This document shows positions 1 to 7,302 of a DNA stretch of 10,539 bases, in pieces (the stretch's first letter is position 1; each line of letters begins with the position of its first letter). Location of the stretch: the NCBI GenBank assembly GCA_913062835.1, contig CAJXXD010000017.1, positions 1 to 10,539 on the forward strand. Direction: 5' to 3'. The position numbers and the translations under genes are program-made. This stretch comes from an uncultured Gammaproteobacteria bacterium. Its GTDB lineage: Bacteria; Pseudomonadota; Gammaproteobacteria; Pseudomonadales; Litorivicinaceae. The notes below the pieces were generated by a model. It saw nothing but the letters and a program-made list of their open reading frames with translations, did not search any database and had not been told where the DNA came from.

Positions 1-20
1 CTTCGAATATGCTAAATTTA

Positions 21-49
21 ATTTTGAAAAGCACTTCCATATTTTGAAA
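21..49 (+). repeat. Direct repeat ATTTTGAAA x2 upstream of glcB
   Basis: The nine-base word ATTTTGAAA occurs at 21-29 and again at 41-49. The copies are exactly 20 bases apart, about two helical turns, in the AT-rich leader of the malate synthase gene. The spacing would suit a dimeric regulator or paired -35-like elements (TTGAAA at 24-29 and 44-49). A GATAAT at 70-75 resembles a -10 box, but its distance from the nearer TTGAAA is 20 bases, longer than usual. I see the repeat; any regulatory role is inference. Confidence 0.3.
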
Positions 50-95
50 TCGACGCCATCTTAGGCGCAGATAATTAGTTTGACGGAGCCCAATC

Positions 96-2264
96 ATGAC
101 CCAGCGCACGCAATGCGGAAACTTACAAGTCGCCACCGAACTGTATCGTTTCATTACCGATGAAGCCCTGCCTGGCACAGGCATCGATGCCGCAGCGTTT
201 TGGAGCGACGTGGATCAACTCATCCATCGCCTCACCCCGATCAACCGCGAGCTACTTGCAAAGCGCGACGCGCTGCAGGCCAAGATCGATGAATACCACA
301 AGGCTCATAGCGGCGACAGCTTCCAATTTGATCACTACAAGGCGTTTTTAGAAGAGATCGGCTATCTCCTGCCAGAACCTCAAAGCGTTCAGGTCACCAC
401 CGAAAATGTGGACGCTGAAGTCGCGACCACGGCTGGACCCCAATTAGTGGTTCCTGTGATGAATGCACGCTATGCCTTGAACGCAGCCAATGCTCGCTGG
501 GGTAGCCTGTACAATGCGCTCTATGGCACAGATGCTATCTCCGACGAAGATGGCGCAGCCGCAGGTTCTGCCTACAACCCGGTCCGAGGCGAAAAAGTGA
601 TCGCCTTTGCTAAGCAGTTTCTCGACGATGCGGCACCTCTCGCCAATGGCAGTCATCGTGACGTCACTGGATATCGAATTGAGGGTGGCGCACTGGTCGC
701 CCTAACCGCTCAGGGCCAAACCGGCTTGAAAACACCAAGCCAACTGGTTGGATTCCAAGGCGCTGCCGCCCAGCCAAGTGCGATCGTACTGGTGCACAAC
801 GGACTGCACTTTGAGATCCAAGTGGATGCCAATAATGAAATCGGCAAAACCGACCCTGCCGGTGTGAAAGATATTTTGATGGAATCGGCTCTGACCACCA
901 TCATGGATTGTGAAGACTCGGTTGCGGCCGTCGACGCCGAAGATAAGGTGCTGGTCTACAAAAACTGGATGGGGCTGATGAATGGCACCTTAAGTGAAAC
1001 CGTTGAAAAAGGCGGTAAGCAATTCACCCGGACCTTGAATCCAGATCGTCAGTACACGGCACCTAACGGGAGTGACACAGTCACGCTGCCCGGCCGTGCC
1101 TTGATGTTTGTGCGTAACGTGGGGCACTTGATGACCAATCCGGCCATCTTGGATAAAGACGGCCAGGAAGTGCCTGAGGGCATCATGGACGGTATCTTCA
1201 CAAGCCTCATGGCCATCCACGACCGGAACCGCAATGCCAACCAAAACTCTCGGAAAGGCAGCGTTTACATCGTAAAACCGAAAATGCACGGCCCTGAAGA
1301 AGTGGCCTTCGCTAATCGTTTGTTTGGCGAAGTGGAAGACCTTCTGGGTCTGCCACGCTTCACCCTGAAAATGGGCATCATGGACGAAGAGCGTCGTACG
1401 ACTGTGAACCTTAAAGCGTGTATCAATGCCGCCTCAGAACGGGTGGTCTTCATCAATACCGGCTTCTTGGATCGTACCGGCGCCGAAATGCACACTTCCA
1501 TGCAAGCAGGTCCCATGATCCGCAAAGGGGACATGAAGCAAGCGACCTGGATCTCAGCCTATGAGAACTGGAACGTGGACATCGGTTTGGAGTGTGGCCT
1601 ACAGGGCCGCGCCCAGATTGGTAAGGGTATGTGGGCGATGCCAGACCTTATGGCGGCCATGATCGAACAGAAAGTGGGCCATCCAAAGTCTGGAGCGAAT
1701 ACCGCCTGGGTCCCCTCACCCACAGCAGCCACCTTGCACGCACTGCATTATCACCAGATTGACGTGTTTGCACGCCAGGACGAATTGAAAGGCTCACGGA
1801 GAAATTCGGTTGACGAGATTTTGACCATCCCGGTGGCTACAAATCCCAATTGGAGCGCGGAGGAGATCCAAGCAGAGCTGGATAACAACGCACAGGGTAT
1901 CTTGGGCTATGTTGTTCGCTGGGTCGATCAGGGTGTGGGTTGCTCGAAAGTTCCTGACATCAATAACGTCGGGCTCATGGAAGACCGCGCCACACTTCGG
2001 ATCAGTTCACAGCACATCGCCAACTGGCTGACTCATGGCATCACCAACGAAGCGCAGGTCATGGAAACCTTGAAGCGGATGGCCGCCGTGGTCGACAGCC
2101 AAAACGCGGGGGATCCGAACTACCGTCCCATGGCGCCTAACTTCGATCAATCGATCGCATTCCAGGCGGCCTTGGACCTGGTACTGAAAGGTGTGGAGCA
2201 ACCCAACGGTTACACCGAGCCAGTGCTCCACCGCCGTCGGCTTGAACTCAAAGCGGCTCACTAA
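96..2264 (+). CDS. glcB: Malate synthase G
   Basis: This cytosolic enzyme condenses glyoxylate with acetyl-CoA to give malate, feeding glycolate/glyoxylate carbon into the TCA cycle. The 722 residues match the usual length of the monomeric G isoform, and the N-terminus ([17 protein letters not shown]) is the family's standard opening. Active-site landmarks are present: the arginine in MFVRNVGHL near residue 340, GIMDEERR near 427-434 with the metal-binding glutamate, the aspartate in NTGFLDRTG at 459, and the catalytic base aspartate in [13 protein letters not shown] at 630. DCEDSV lies near 271-276, and the cysteine of GCSKVPD is at about 615. The ATG start at 96 has a Shine-Dalgarno-like ACGGAG seven bases upstream and agrees with homologue N-termini. 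It stands alone, closed by a terminator. No glycolate oxidase genes are adjacent. Confidence 0.98.
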   Translation: MTQRTQCGNLQVATELYRFITDEALPGTGIDAAAFWSDVDQLIHRLTPINRELLAKRDALQAKIDEYHKAHSGDSFQFDHYKAFLEEIGYLLPEPQSVQVTTENVDAEVATTAGPQLVVPVMNARYALNAANARWGSLYNALYGTDAISDEDGAAAGSAYNPVRGEKVIAFAKQFLDDAAPLANGSHRDVTGYRIEGGALVALTAQGQTGLKTPSQLVGFQGAAAQPSAIVLVHNGLHFEIQVDANNEIGKTDPAGVKDILMESALTTIMDCEDSVAAVDAEDKVLVYKNWMGLMNGTLSETVEKGGKQFTRTLNPDRQYTAPNGSDTVTLPGRALMFVRNVGHLMTNPAILDKDGQEVPEGIMDGIFTSLMAIHDRNRNANQNSRKGSVYIVKPKMHGPEEVAFANRLFGEVEDLLGLPRFTLKMGIMDEERRTTVNLKACINAASERVVFINTGFLDRTGAEMHTSMQAGPMIRKGDMKQATWISAYENWNVDIGLECGLQGRAQIGKGMWAMPDLMAAMIEQKVGHPKSGANTAWVPSPTAATLHALHYHQIDVFARQDELKGSRRNSVDEILTIPVATNPNWSAEEIQAELDNNAQGILGYVVRWVDQGVGCSKVPDINNVGLMEDRATLRISSQHIANWLTHGITNEAQVMETLKRMAAVVDSQNAGDPNYRPMAPNFDQSIAFQAALDLVLKGVEQPNGYTEPVLHRRRLELKAAH

Positions 2265-2296
2265 CGGTCCGCCAACAGATTGGCTTATTAGATAGG

Positions 2297-2324
2297 ACGC
2301 CTCTGTGATTGGAGGCGTTTTCTT
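2297..2324 (+). terminator. Intrinsic terminator of glcB
   Basis: ACGCCTC (2297-2303) pairs perfectly with GAGGCGT (2312-2318) around an eight-base loop, and the T-rich run TTTTCTT follows directly. It sits 33 bases after the glcB stop and just before the TPP riboswitch, so it separates the two transcription units. Confidence 0.85.
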
Positions 2325-2337
2325 ATACACTTCATTA

Positions 2338-2408
2338 ACGGCAGGGGCGCTTCGGCTGAGATGAACCCTTCGAACCTGATCCGGGTAACACCGGCGTAGG
2401 GAGCCAGG
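2338..2408 (+). promoter_or_regulatory. TPP riboswitch (THI box) aptamer
   Basis: The conserved landmarks of the thiamine pyrophosphate aptamer appear in order. GGGGCGC and CTGAGA (2356-2361) flank a minimal P3 stem with a TTCG tetraloop (GC-TTCG-GC, 2349-2356). P2 is AGGG 2343-2346 with CCCT 2366-2369. CCTGAT is at 2375-2380, P5 is CCGG/CCGG (2381-2384 with 2391-2394), and the near-invariant CGTAGGGA is at 2395-2402. P1 is short, GGC 2340-2342 with GCC 2403-2405. Riboswitches of this class bind TPP and usually repress thiamine synthesis or uptake genes. Here it precedes a pyrimidine-binding protein and a carrier. I could not identify a convincing promoter between the glcB terminator and the aptamer. 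Confidence 0.95.
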
Positions 2409-2429
2409 ATTGTTTCACTTCATCTGAGT

Positions 2430-2469
2430 GAGAGATCTCCTGCCAGTCACGCACGTAAGGAGAGGTCTC
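2430..2469 (+). promoter_or_regulatory. RBS-sequestering hairpin (riboswitch expression platform)
   Basis: GAGAGATCTCCT (2430-2441) pairs with AGGAGAGGTCTC (2458-2469), giving ten base pairs with one 2x2 internal mismatch and a 16-base loop. The 3' arm contains the Shine-Dalgarno AAGGAG and ends directly against the ATG at 2470, so the closed form should block translation. The 5' strand of aptamer P1/P2 (2340-2347) can instead pair with 2437-2444 (eight pairs including one G-U), which would break the hairpin. This fits a translational off-switch when TPP folds the aptamer. The pairings are read from sequence; the switching is inferred. Confidence 0.75.
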
Positions 2470-3432
2470 ATGACTCATCATTTAAGCCTAAAAAGTCTGA
2501 CAGGTTGGTGCACAGGTGTTTTTCTGTCACTGACTGCAACGGTGGCTCAAGCAGACAAAGTCACGGTGTTGCTCGACTGGTTTATTAACCCAGACCACGC
2601 CCCGTTAATCATCGCGGAAACAGAAGGTCTCTTTGAGGCCGCAGGCCTTGAGGTGACTCTGGTAGAGCCCGCAGACCCTTCATTACCCCCTAAATTGGTG
2701 GCTGCCAAACAAGCAGACATAGCGGTCAGTTACCAACCGTCATTGATGTTGGACCTTGCCAATGACCTGCCTCTTGTTCGGGTCGGCTCGCTTGTCGACA
2801 GCCCGCTCAATTCGCTGGTCGTATTGGATCAGGGTCCAATCCAATCGATCGCCGATCTGAAGGGGAAGACCGTAGGTTTTTCTGTGGGCGGATTCGAAGA
2901 TGCACTCTTAGGGGCGATGCTCGAGACCCATGGACTGACGCTCGATGATGTGCGCCTAGTCAATGTGAACTTCAGTCTGTCTCCGTCACTGTATAGCGGA
3001 CAAGTCGATGCCGTGATTGGCGCGTTCCGAAATTTCGAACTCAATCAGATGATGCTGGATGAACGCCCCGGTCGAGCTTTCTATCCTGAGGAGCATGGGG
3101 TCCCCACCTACGAAGAGCTCATTCTGGTGACCCACCCCGACCTGGCCGGTAGTGACAAAATCGAACGCTTTCTAGACGTGCTCGATCAAGCTATGTCGAT
3201 CATTTTGGCGGATCCTGACGCTGCATATCGGAATTTTGTGCAATATCGTCCTATGGATTTGGATACCCCTTTAAACGAAGCAGCATGGAAAGACACCCTG
3301 CCAAAACTCGCGCGTCATACGAGAGATCTAGATCGGACTACCTGGGTCGAATTTGCTCAATTCATGCAATCACGAGGTTTAATCAGTACACTGCCGGATC
3401 CTGAAAGCTACCTGCACCGATCCACCGAATGA
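2470..3432 (+). CDS. thiY: ThiY/THI5-type thiamine-precursor (pyrimidine) binding protein
   Basis: This is an exported solute-binding protein of the NMT1/THI5-like family, 320 residues. Characterised ThiY members bind formyl-aminopyrimidine, a salvage product of thiamine breakdown, in the periplasm. The first 28 residues form a signal peptide (hydrophobic stretch near 12-25, probable cleavage after AQA). The mature part opens with VTVLLDWFINPDHAPL, the family hallmark, followed by PPKLVAAKQADIAVSYQP, a GFEDALL segment, LVNVNFSLSPSL and FRNFELNQ. A GTG at 2428 would add 14 residues, but the ATG at 2470 has an AAGGAG site and gives a proper signal peptide, so I chose it. The gene follows a TPP riboswitch, supporting a thiamine-related substrate. 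The ABC permease (ThiX) and ATPase (ThiZ) that normally accompany this protein are absent; an AEC carrier overlaps its stop instead. The exact ligand is inferred. Confidence 0.88.
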   Translation: MTHHLSLKSLTGWCTGVFLSLTATVAQADKVTVLLDWFINPDHAPLIIAETEGLFEAAGLEVTLVEPADPSLPPKLVAAKQADIAVSYQPSLMLDLANDLPLVRVGSLVDSPLNSLVVLDQGPIQSIADLKGKTVGFSVGGFEDALLGAMLETHGLTLDDVRLVNVNFSLSPSLYSGQVDAVIGAFRNFELNQMMLDERPGRAFYPEEHGVPTYEELILVTHPDLAGSDKIERFLDVLDQAMSIILADPDAAYRNFVQYRPMDLDTPLNEAAWKDTLPKLARHTRDLDRTTWVEFAQFMQSRGLISTLPDPESYLHRSTE

Positions 3433-4367
3433 TAGACACCGTTTTTGCTGTCCTTGCCCCAGTCTTGGCGCTGGGGCTGATTGGGTATGTGGCCACCAAA
3501 ACCGGCCACTTCCAGTCAACCCATCGAGACGGTTTAGCAAAATATGTGTTTGATTTTGCAGTGCCTATGCTTCTGTTTTCAGCGGTCGTCGAATTAGAGC
3601 CCCCGAAAGCCTCTACCACCGCCCTCTTCATCAGCTATTACGTTCCTTTGTGGACCATTTTCGCCTTAGGCCTTTTGTTGGCTTGGTCTCTTCTGAAACG
3701 CTCGCTGGTTGAGTCCATGGTCATTGGCCTCGGCGCCTGCTTTGCCAATACGGTACTGCTTGGCATTCCGCTGATTCCGCGTGCCTTGGGCGAAGAAGCT
3801 CTGTTTCCGCTGTTTCTTTTGATTTCCATCCACGGCATTACCGTATTTACGGTCGTCACAGTGGTCATCGAGGTCGCACGCGGCCGCGATGCGGGTTTAT
3901 CGAAACTGCCCCTTCAGGTCGCTAAGGGGCTGATTGCCAACCCACTCATTGTCGGACTCGCGACTGGGTTTTTATGGAAAATGACCAACCTTGGCCTGCA
4001 CCCCATCGTGGCTGACATGTTCGATTTAGTCGCAAACAGCGTGACGCCCGCTGCTTTATTTGTGCTCGGAAGCTCACTCGCTGGCTACAAGCTGTCCGGA
4101 TCGATTGGGCCTGCCGTATTGATCAGCGTTTTGAAGAATACATTGCACCCATTACTGGTGTTTTTGGTCGGCCGTGCTTTACATCTTGAGCCGTTATGGC
4201 TCGCGGTCGCCGTACTTCTGGCCTCAATGCCGACCGGGATGAATATGTACTTATTTGCCAACCGCTATCAGGTGTCCCCACCCACAGCGACCACCAGCAT
4301 ATTTGTCTCCACAATCACCTCGATCCTCTCGGTTTCGATCGTGATTGCGCTGTTAAACGATCTTTAG
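3429..4367 (+). CDS. AEC-family (auxin efflux carrier-like) membrane transporter
   Basis: This is a 312-residue inner-membrane secondary carrier of the auxin efflux carrier family, whose bacterial members include malate and other organic-acid permeases. About ten hydrophobic segments fill the chain, near residues 4-22, 36-55, 66-88, 97-118, 127-150, 165-185, 197-217, 229-248, 253-277 and 287-308. Family landmarks are YVFDFAVPMLLFSAV in helix 2, FANTVLLGIPL in helix 4, and MPTGMNMYLFANRYQ near helix 9. Its ATG overlaps the stop of the binding-protein gene (ATGA, 3429-3432) and it has no Shine-Dalgarno of its own. Translation should therefore be coupled and subject to the same TPP riboswitch. 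Substrate cannot be read from sequence; context suggests a thiamine precursor or related compound. An organic-acid carrier caught in the operon is the alternative. Confidence 0.88.
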   Translation: MIDTVFAVLAPVLALGLIGYVATKTGHFQSTHRDGLAKYVFDFAVPMLLFSAVVELEPPKASTTALFISYYVPLWTIFALGLLLAWSLLKRSLVESMVIGLGACFANTVLLGIPLIPRALGEEALFPLFLLISIHGITVFTVVTVVIEVARGRDAGLSKLPLQVAKGLIANPLIVGLATGFLWKMTNLGLHPIVADMFDLVANSVTPAALFVLGSSLAGYKLSGSIGPAVLISVLKNTLHPLLVFLVGRALHLEPLWLAVAVLLASMPTGMNMYLFANRYQVSPPTATTSIFVSTITSILSVSIVIALLNDL

Positions 4368-4378
4368 AAAAGCCCCCG

Positions 4379-5629
4379 TTAAGGCTCGATCAGAATCGCC
4401 CTGAAATCATTGACATTGGTCCCAGTAGGCCCAGGTATCACCGAATGATCAATGGCCGAAAAAAAGCCGTGGGCATCTTGGCGCACTAACGCATCGCTGA
4501 CGCTCAAGCCGGCCCTCTGTGCAACATCTAGCGTACGTGAATCCAGATAGGCACCGGCAATTTGCGCCCCACCATCGACACCGTCCGTATCGCAGACAAT
4601 GGCAGAGACGCCGTCTTCTCCAGCCAACGCATCCAACAAGGCCAATGCAAAATGCGCATTGGGACCGCCGAGTCCCTCGCCAGACACCTTCACCGTGGTT
4701 TCACCCCCAGACAATAGACACAGCGGCCGCGTGCGCTGTCCATGCCGACGCTGCCATAAAGCAGTCTCCGCCATGACACGCGCGACGGTTTCCGAATCGC
4801 CTTCAATCGAATCACCGAGCACCCAGCACTCGACACCGGCCGCTTCGAGGACGGCCTGTGCGGCTTTGAGTGACTGAGATGGCGCAGCAACCAAGGTTGT
4901 GTGCACGCGATCAAAACAGGCATCGTCCGGTGCCGGAGTCGCCCAAGAAGAATCGGCCAGCCAAGGTTCCAACGCCTCGCGCCCAGGAATTTGATGGCGC
5001 TCAAGCACTGACCATGCATCTGCCTGGGTTGTGTGAGCCGGCACGGTCGGACCCGAGGCAATGAATTCCGCTCGATCCCCTGGCACATCTGAAATCAAAA
5101 AATTGACCACTTGCGCTTGGGTGGCGGCTGCGAGCCGCCCTCCTTTGACCAGGGACAATTGCTTGCGCACGGTATTTAACTCAGAAATAGTCGCCCCCGA
5201 TGCCAACAAGGCTTGGTGCATGTCCAGCTTGAGGGCCAACGGCATACCAGGCAAAGGCGCGGACATCAGTGCCGAACCGCCACCAGAGATCAAACACACC
5301 AATCGATCTGCTGGGCCCAAGCTTTGTGCCAGCGCGAAGGCCCGCTCGGCTGCTCGCACACTACCGGCATCGGGCACCGGATGAGCCGCCTCGATCACCT
5401 CAAAGGTGGTATTCACGGAGTGGCCATGGGGCATGATCACCAAGCCGGTGGCATGGGGTAAGCACGCCTGTGCTACCGGTGCCTGCGCACTAGCCGCTTT
5501 GCCCACCACCAACACAACCGTTTGCCCCTCGACTGGCGGTAACGCCTCCAGATGAGGGATCAACACATGGGCTTTCGCGGCATCCACAGCCGCTTCAAAC
5601 GCCTGATGCAAAAGGGCTTTGGGATTCAC
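4379..5629 (-). CDS. ttuD: Type-2 glycerate kinase (MOFRL family)
   Basis: This cytosolic kinase phosphorylates D-glycerate with ATP; characterised class-II enzymes of this family make 2-phosphoglycerate, which enters lower glycolysis. Older annotations call the family hydroxypyruvate reductase. At 416 residues it is full length. Visible motifs are LISGGGSALMSAP (113-125), LNTVRKQLSLVKGGRLA (151-167), ISDVPGD followed by IASGPT (190-195), LLSGGETTV (305-313), GGPNAH (321-326), DTDGVDGG (347-354) and GPTGTNVNDF near the C-terminus, spanning the N-terminal kinase domain and the MOFRL domain. The start is a GTG overlapping the upstream membrane-protein stop by four bases (GTGA). No Shine-Dalgarno precedes it, so translation is probably coupled. 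It is the last gene of the minus-strand cluster and converges on the AEC gene with only 11 bases between them. It probably serves glycerate formed from glyoxylate or serine. Confidence 0.93.
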   Translation of the reverse strand: MNPKALLHQAFEAAVDAAKAHVLIPHLEALPPVEGQTVVLVVGKAASAQAPVAQACLPHATGLVIMPHGHSVNTTFEVIEAAHPVPDAGSVRAAERAFALAQSLGPADRLVCLISGGGSALMSAPLPGMPLALKLDMHQALLASGATISELNTVRKQLSLVKGGRLAAATQAQVVNFLISDVPGDRAEFIASGPTVPAHTTQADAWSVLERHQIPGREALEPWLADSSWATPAPDDACFDRVHTTLVAAPSQSLKAAQAVLEAAGVECWVLGDSIEGDSETVARVMAETALWQRRHGQRTRPLCLLSGGETTVKVSGEGLGGPNAHFALALLDALAGEDGVSAIVCDTDGVDGGAQIAGAYLDSRTLDVAQRAGLSVSDALVRQDAHGFFSAIDHSVIPGPTGTNVNDFRAILIEP

Positions 5630-5979
5630 GAATGGGTCGTAGTGTTCGATTCAACCGTACTCGGCAACCGGTCGCGCAACGCACCGATCAACAAGCCGCC
5701 AAAGATCAAGGCCGAAATAAATAAGGACGGCCGTTGTAACACCCACTGAACGACGGGCAACACAACCGCCACCAGAAAGGTTAACACCACAACCGTGGCC
5801 GAAATGTAATCTCGACTAAGGCCCTTCCACAGCTGCTTAAATCCATACACAGCCGCCGCGGCACCCACAGTAAAAGCCATCAAACTGTAGGCTTGCGTTG
5901 AAGGATAGTAGTGATGGAACGCCAAAGTGGCGAACACCACGACCAGACAGGCCATGGCATACGTTGAAGCGCGGATCAC
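5626..5979 (-). CDS. Four-helix inner-membrane protein of unknown function
   Basis: I do not recognise this 117-residue protein. It has four hydrophobic stretches consistent with membrane helices, near residues 5-22, 31-48, 59-81 and 86-101, and a polar, threonine-rich C-terminal tail. A basic/polar patch (KQLWKGLSRDY) sits between helices 2 and 3. No catalytic motif is visible. The GTG start at 5979 lies four bases after the stop of the 30-residue membrane peptide and has no Shine-Dalgarno; its end overlaps the glycerate kinase start (GTGA). Both junctions suggest translational coupling. An in-frame ATG at codon 9 is an alternative start. The position invites a role linked to transport or membrane association of the neighbouring enzymes, but nothing in the sequence proves it. 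Confidence 0.75.
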   Translation of the reverse strand: MIRASTYAMACLVVVFATLAFHHYYPSTQAYSLMAFTVGAAAAVYGFKQLWKGLSRDYISATVVVLTFLVAVVLPVVQWVLQRPSLFISALIFGGLLIGALRDRLPSTVESNTTTHS

Positions 5980-5983
5980 GGAA

Positions 5984-6076
5984 TTAAAAAGCCAACGCGA
6001 GAATAGTCAACGTCATCGCAATCAACATTAATGCGAATCCGGTATCTCCGTGGGTCAATTCTTTCAAAAATTTCAT
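5984..6076 (-). CDS. 30-residue single-span membrane peptide
   Basis: This small open reading frame encodes a short charged start (MKFLKELTHGDTG) followed by one strongly hydrophobic helix to the C-terminus (residues 14-30). It is preceded by AGGAGGAG, one of the best Shine-Dalgarno sequences in the window, five bases before the ATG. It ends in TAA four bases before the start of the 117-residue membrane protein. The ribosome site, topology and tight spacing argue for a real gene. The layout loosely recalls small proteobacterial DUF3149-type peptides, but I cannot confirm that assignment. It may be a functional membrane peptide, or a leader through which ribosomes reach the next two genes, which lack ribosome sites of their own. 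Confidence 0.65.
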   Translation of the reverse strand: MKFLKELTHGDTGFALMLIAMTLTILALAF

Positions 6077-6135
6077 GAGGCTCCTCCTGTATTTGCGCAT
6101 TGTATACCAGATTTTTGCCGTCGATGAGCCCCAAC

Positions 6136-7302
6136 TCAGAGACAGTGCGCACTCGCAGACATCGCCATCCACAGGTTCTCATCGGTTGGCAGACGGAGCA
6201 CTCGCACACGGGACCGGTCGGTGTGCAATGTCTCAGACTGCGCCTCGTTGGCGGACGCATCCAATTCCACTGGCCACCAACGCGATAGGCCTTCGCAAAC
6301 ACGGCTTCGAATCTGCATGGAATGTTCGCCAATACCCGCGGTGAAAACCAAAACATCGAGCCCGCCCAAAATCGCCACCAAAGCACCGATTTCAGCTTGA
6401 ATCCGGTAACTGAAATAGGCCAACGCAAAGGCGGCTCTCGGATCCGTCGAGGCTTCAAGCGTTCGGACATCGCTTGAAATCCCAGACAACCCTTTAAGCC
6501 CCGAGTCGTGATAGAGCAGGTGCTCGACCTCCTCAACAGTCCAACCGAGTTGATCGATCAAATGCAGCACCACACCGGCATCCAAGCGTCCCGCCCGAGT
6601 ACCCATGGGCAGTCCATCCAGCGCAGTAAATCCCATCGTAGACGCCACCGATTGGCCAGCCTGGATCGCACACAAGGAAGCGCCATTGCCCAGATGACAA
6701 ACAATCACGCGATCGGTATCGCTCACGCCATAGCGGGGCAACTCGCTGGCAATGTAGGCATAGGACAGGCCGTGGAATCCATATTTTCGCACCCCTTGCT
6801 CAAACAAATGCTCAGGTAAGGCAAAGTGGGTTTCAAGCGGGCTCTGCCCGAAATGAAATGCGGTATCAAAGCACGCAATTTGGGGGGTGTCCGGATACAG
6901 CTCGGCAAACACATCGATGCCCGCCAAGTTCACTGGCTGGTGCAGAGGCGCCAGATCCACCAAGGACTCCAAGGCGTCACGTACCGGCTCCGTCACGCGA
7001 ACCGGCTCCCGAAACGTGCTGCCGCCATGCACTACACGATGCACCACGGCATCTGGAGCGTTTTGAAACTGCTTAGACAAAGTCTCGGCCACCGCCTCTA
7101 ACAGCAAAGACACGCGGTCGTGTTCGGTGTCCAGAGACCAGCCGGGCAACGAAAACGAATCCCCATTGGACAGAGTGCCTGACACCGTGACTTCACCGTC
7201 GCGAACAGATGCTTGACCTGACTCAATCACCGAAGGGGGCTGGGCGCGGTCGAAGACTGCAAACTTGACGCTCGAGGAACCTGCATTGATAACAAAGATC
7301 AC
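6136..7302 (-). CDS. ackA: Acetate kinase (short-chain acyl kinase)
   Basis: This cytosolic enzyme of the ASKHA fold interconverts acetate plus ATP with acetyl-phosphate plus ADP. Its 388 residues are near the usual 400. The N-terminal signature FVINAGSSSVKF (3-14) holds the conserved asparagine and serines. HRVVHGG (88-94) has the substrate-site arginine, CFDTAFH the aspartate at about 146, and YGFHGLS the active-site histidine at 177. VCHLGNGASL, MGTRAG (arginine 236), TAGIGEHS and PTDENL (glutamate 375) follow. The second signature reads ALDGLPMGTRAG rather than the E. coli-like EGLMMGTR form. From memory, that variant is common in kinases sitting beside MaoC-Pta fusions. The GTG start at 7302 overlaps the stop of the upstream acyltransferase (GTGA) and has a GGGAGAGG site. 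Together the two enzymes run acyl-CoA to acid with ATP gain, or the reverse for acetate activation. Propionate or butyrate use is possible. Confidence 0.95.
   Translation of the reverse strand: MIFVINAGSSSVKFAVFDRAQPPSVIESGQASVRDGEVTVSGTLSNGDSFSLPGWSLDTEHDRVSLLLEAVAETLSKQFQNAPDAVVHRVVHGGSTFREPVRVTEPVRDALESLVDLAPLHQPVNLAGIDVFAELYPDTPQIACFDTAFHFGQSPLETHFALPEHLFEQGVRKYGFHGLSYAYIASELPRYGVSDTDRVIVCHLGNGASLCAIQAGQSVASTMGFTALDGLPMGTRAGRLDAGVVLHLIDQLGWTVEEVEHLLYHDSGLKGLSGISSDVRTLEASTDPRAAFALAYFSYRIQAEIGALVAILGGLDVLVFTAGIGEHSMQIRSRVCEGLSRWWPVELDASANEAQSETLHTDRSRVRVLRLPTDENLWMAMSASAHCL

Noticed and set aside
2324..2329. TATACA as a -10 box for the riboswitch transcript.
   Set aside because: No acceptable -35 lies 16-18 bases upstream, and the box directly abuts the glcB terminator T-run.
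2428..2469. GTG at 2428 as the start of the ThiY-like protein.
   Set aside because: It has no Shine-Dalgarno, lies within the 5' arm of the regulatory hairpin, and would place charged residues before the signal peptide. The ATG at 2470 is far better.
4368..4391. Possible bidirectional terminator between the AEC and glycerate kinase genes (AGCC/GGCT).
   Set aside because: The stem is only four pairs with an eight-base loop and overlaps the end of the glycerate kinase gene. The T-run on the minus strand is short, so I do not call it.
6094..6107. Extended -10-like TGGTATACA on the minus strand upstream of the 30-residue peptide.
   Set aside because: It lacks a -35 partner and the -10 match is only moderate. 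It could be a weak internal promoter, but the evidence is thin.
5976..6536. A 186-codon minus-strand reading frame overlapping acetate kinase.
   Set aside because: It is a shadow frame of ackA with no ribosome site or domain sense. Only the 30-residue peptide in a different frame is supported in its distal part.
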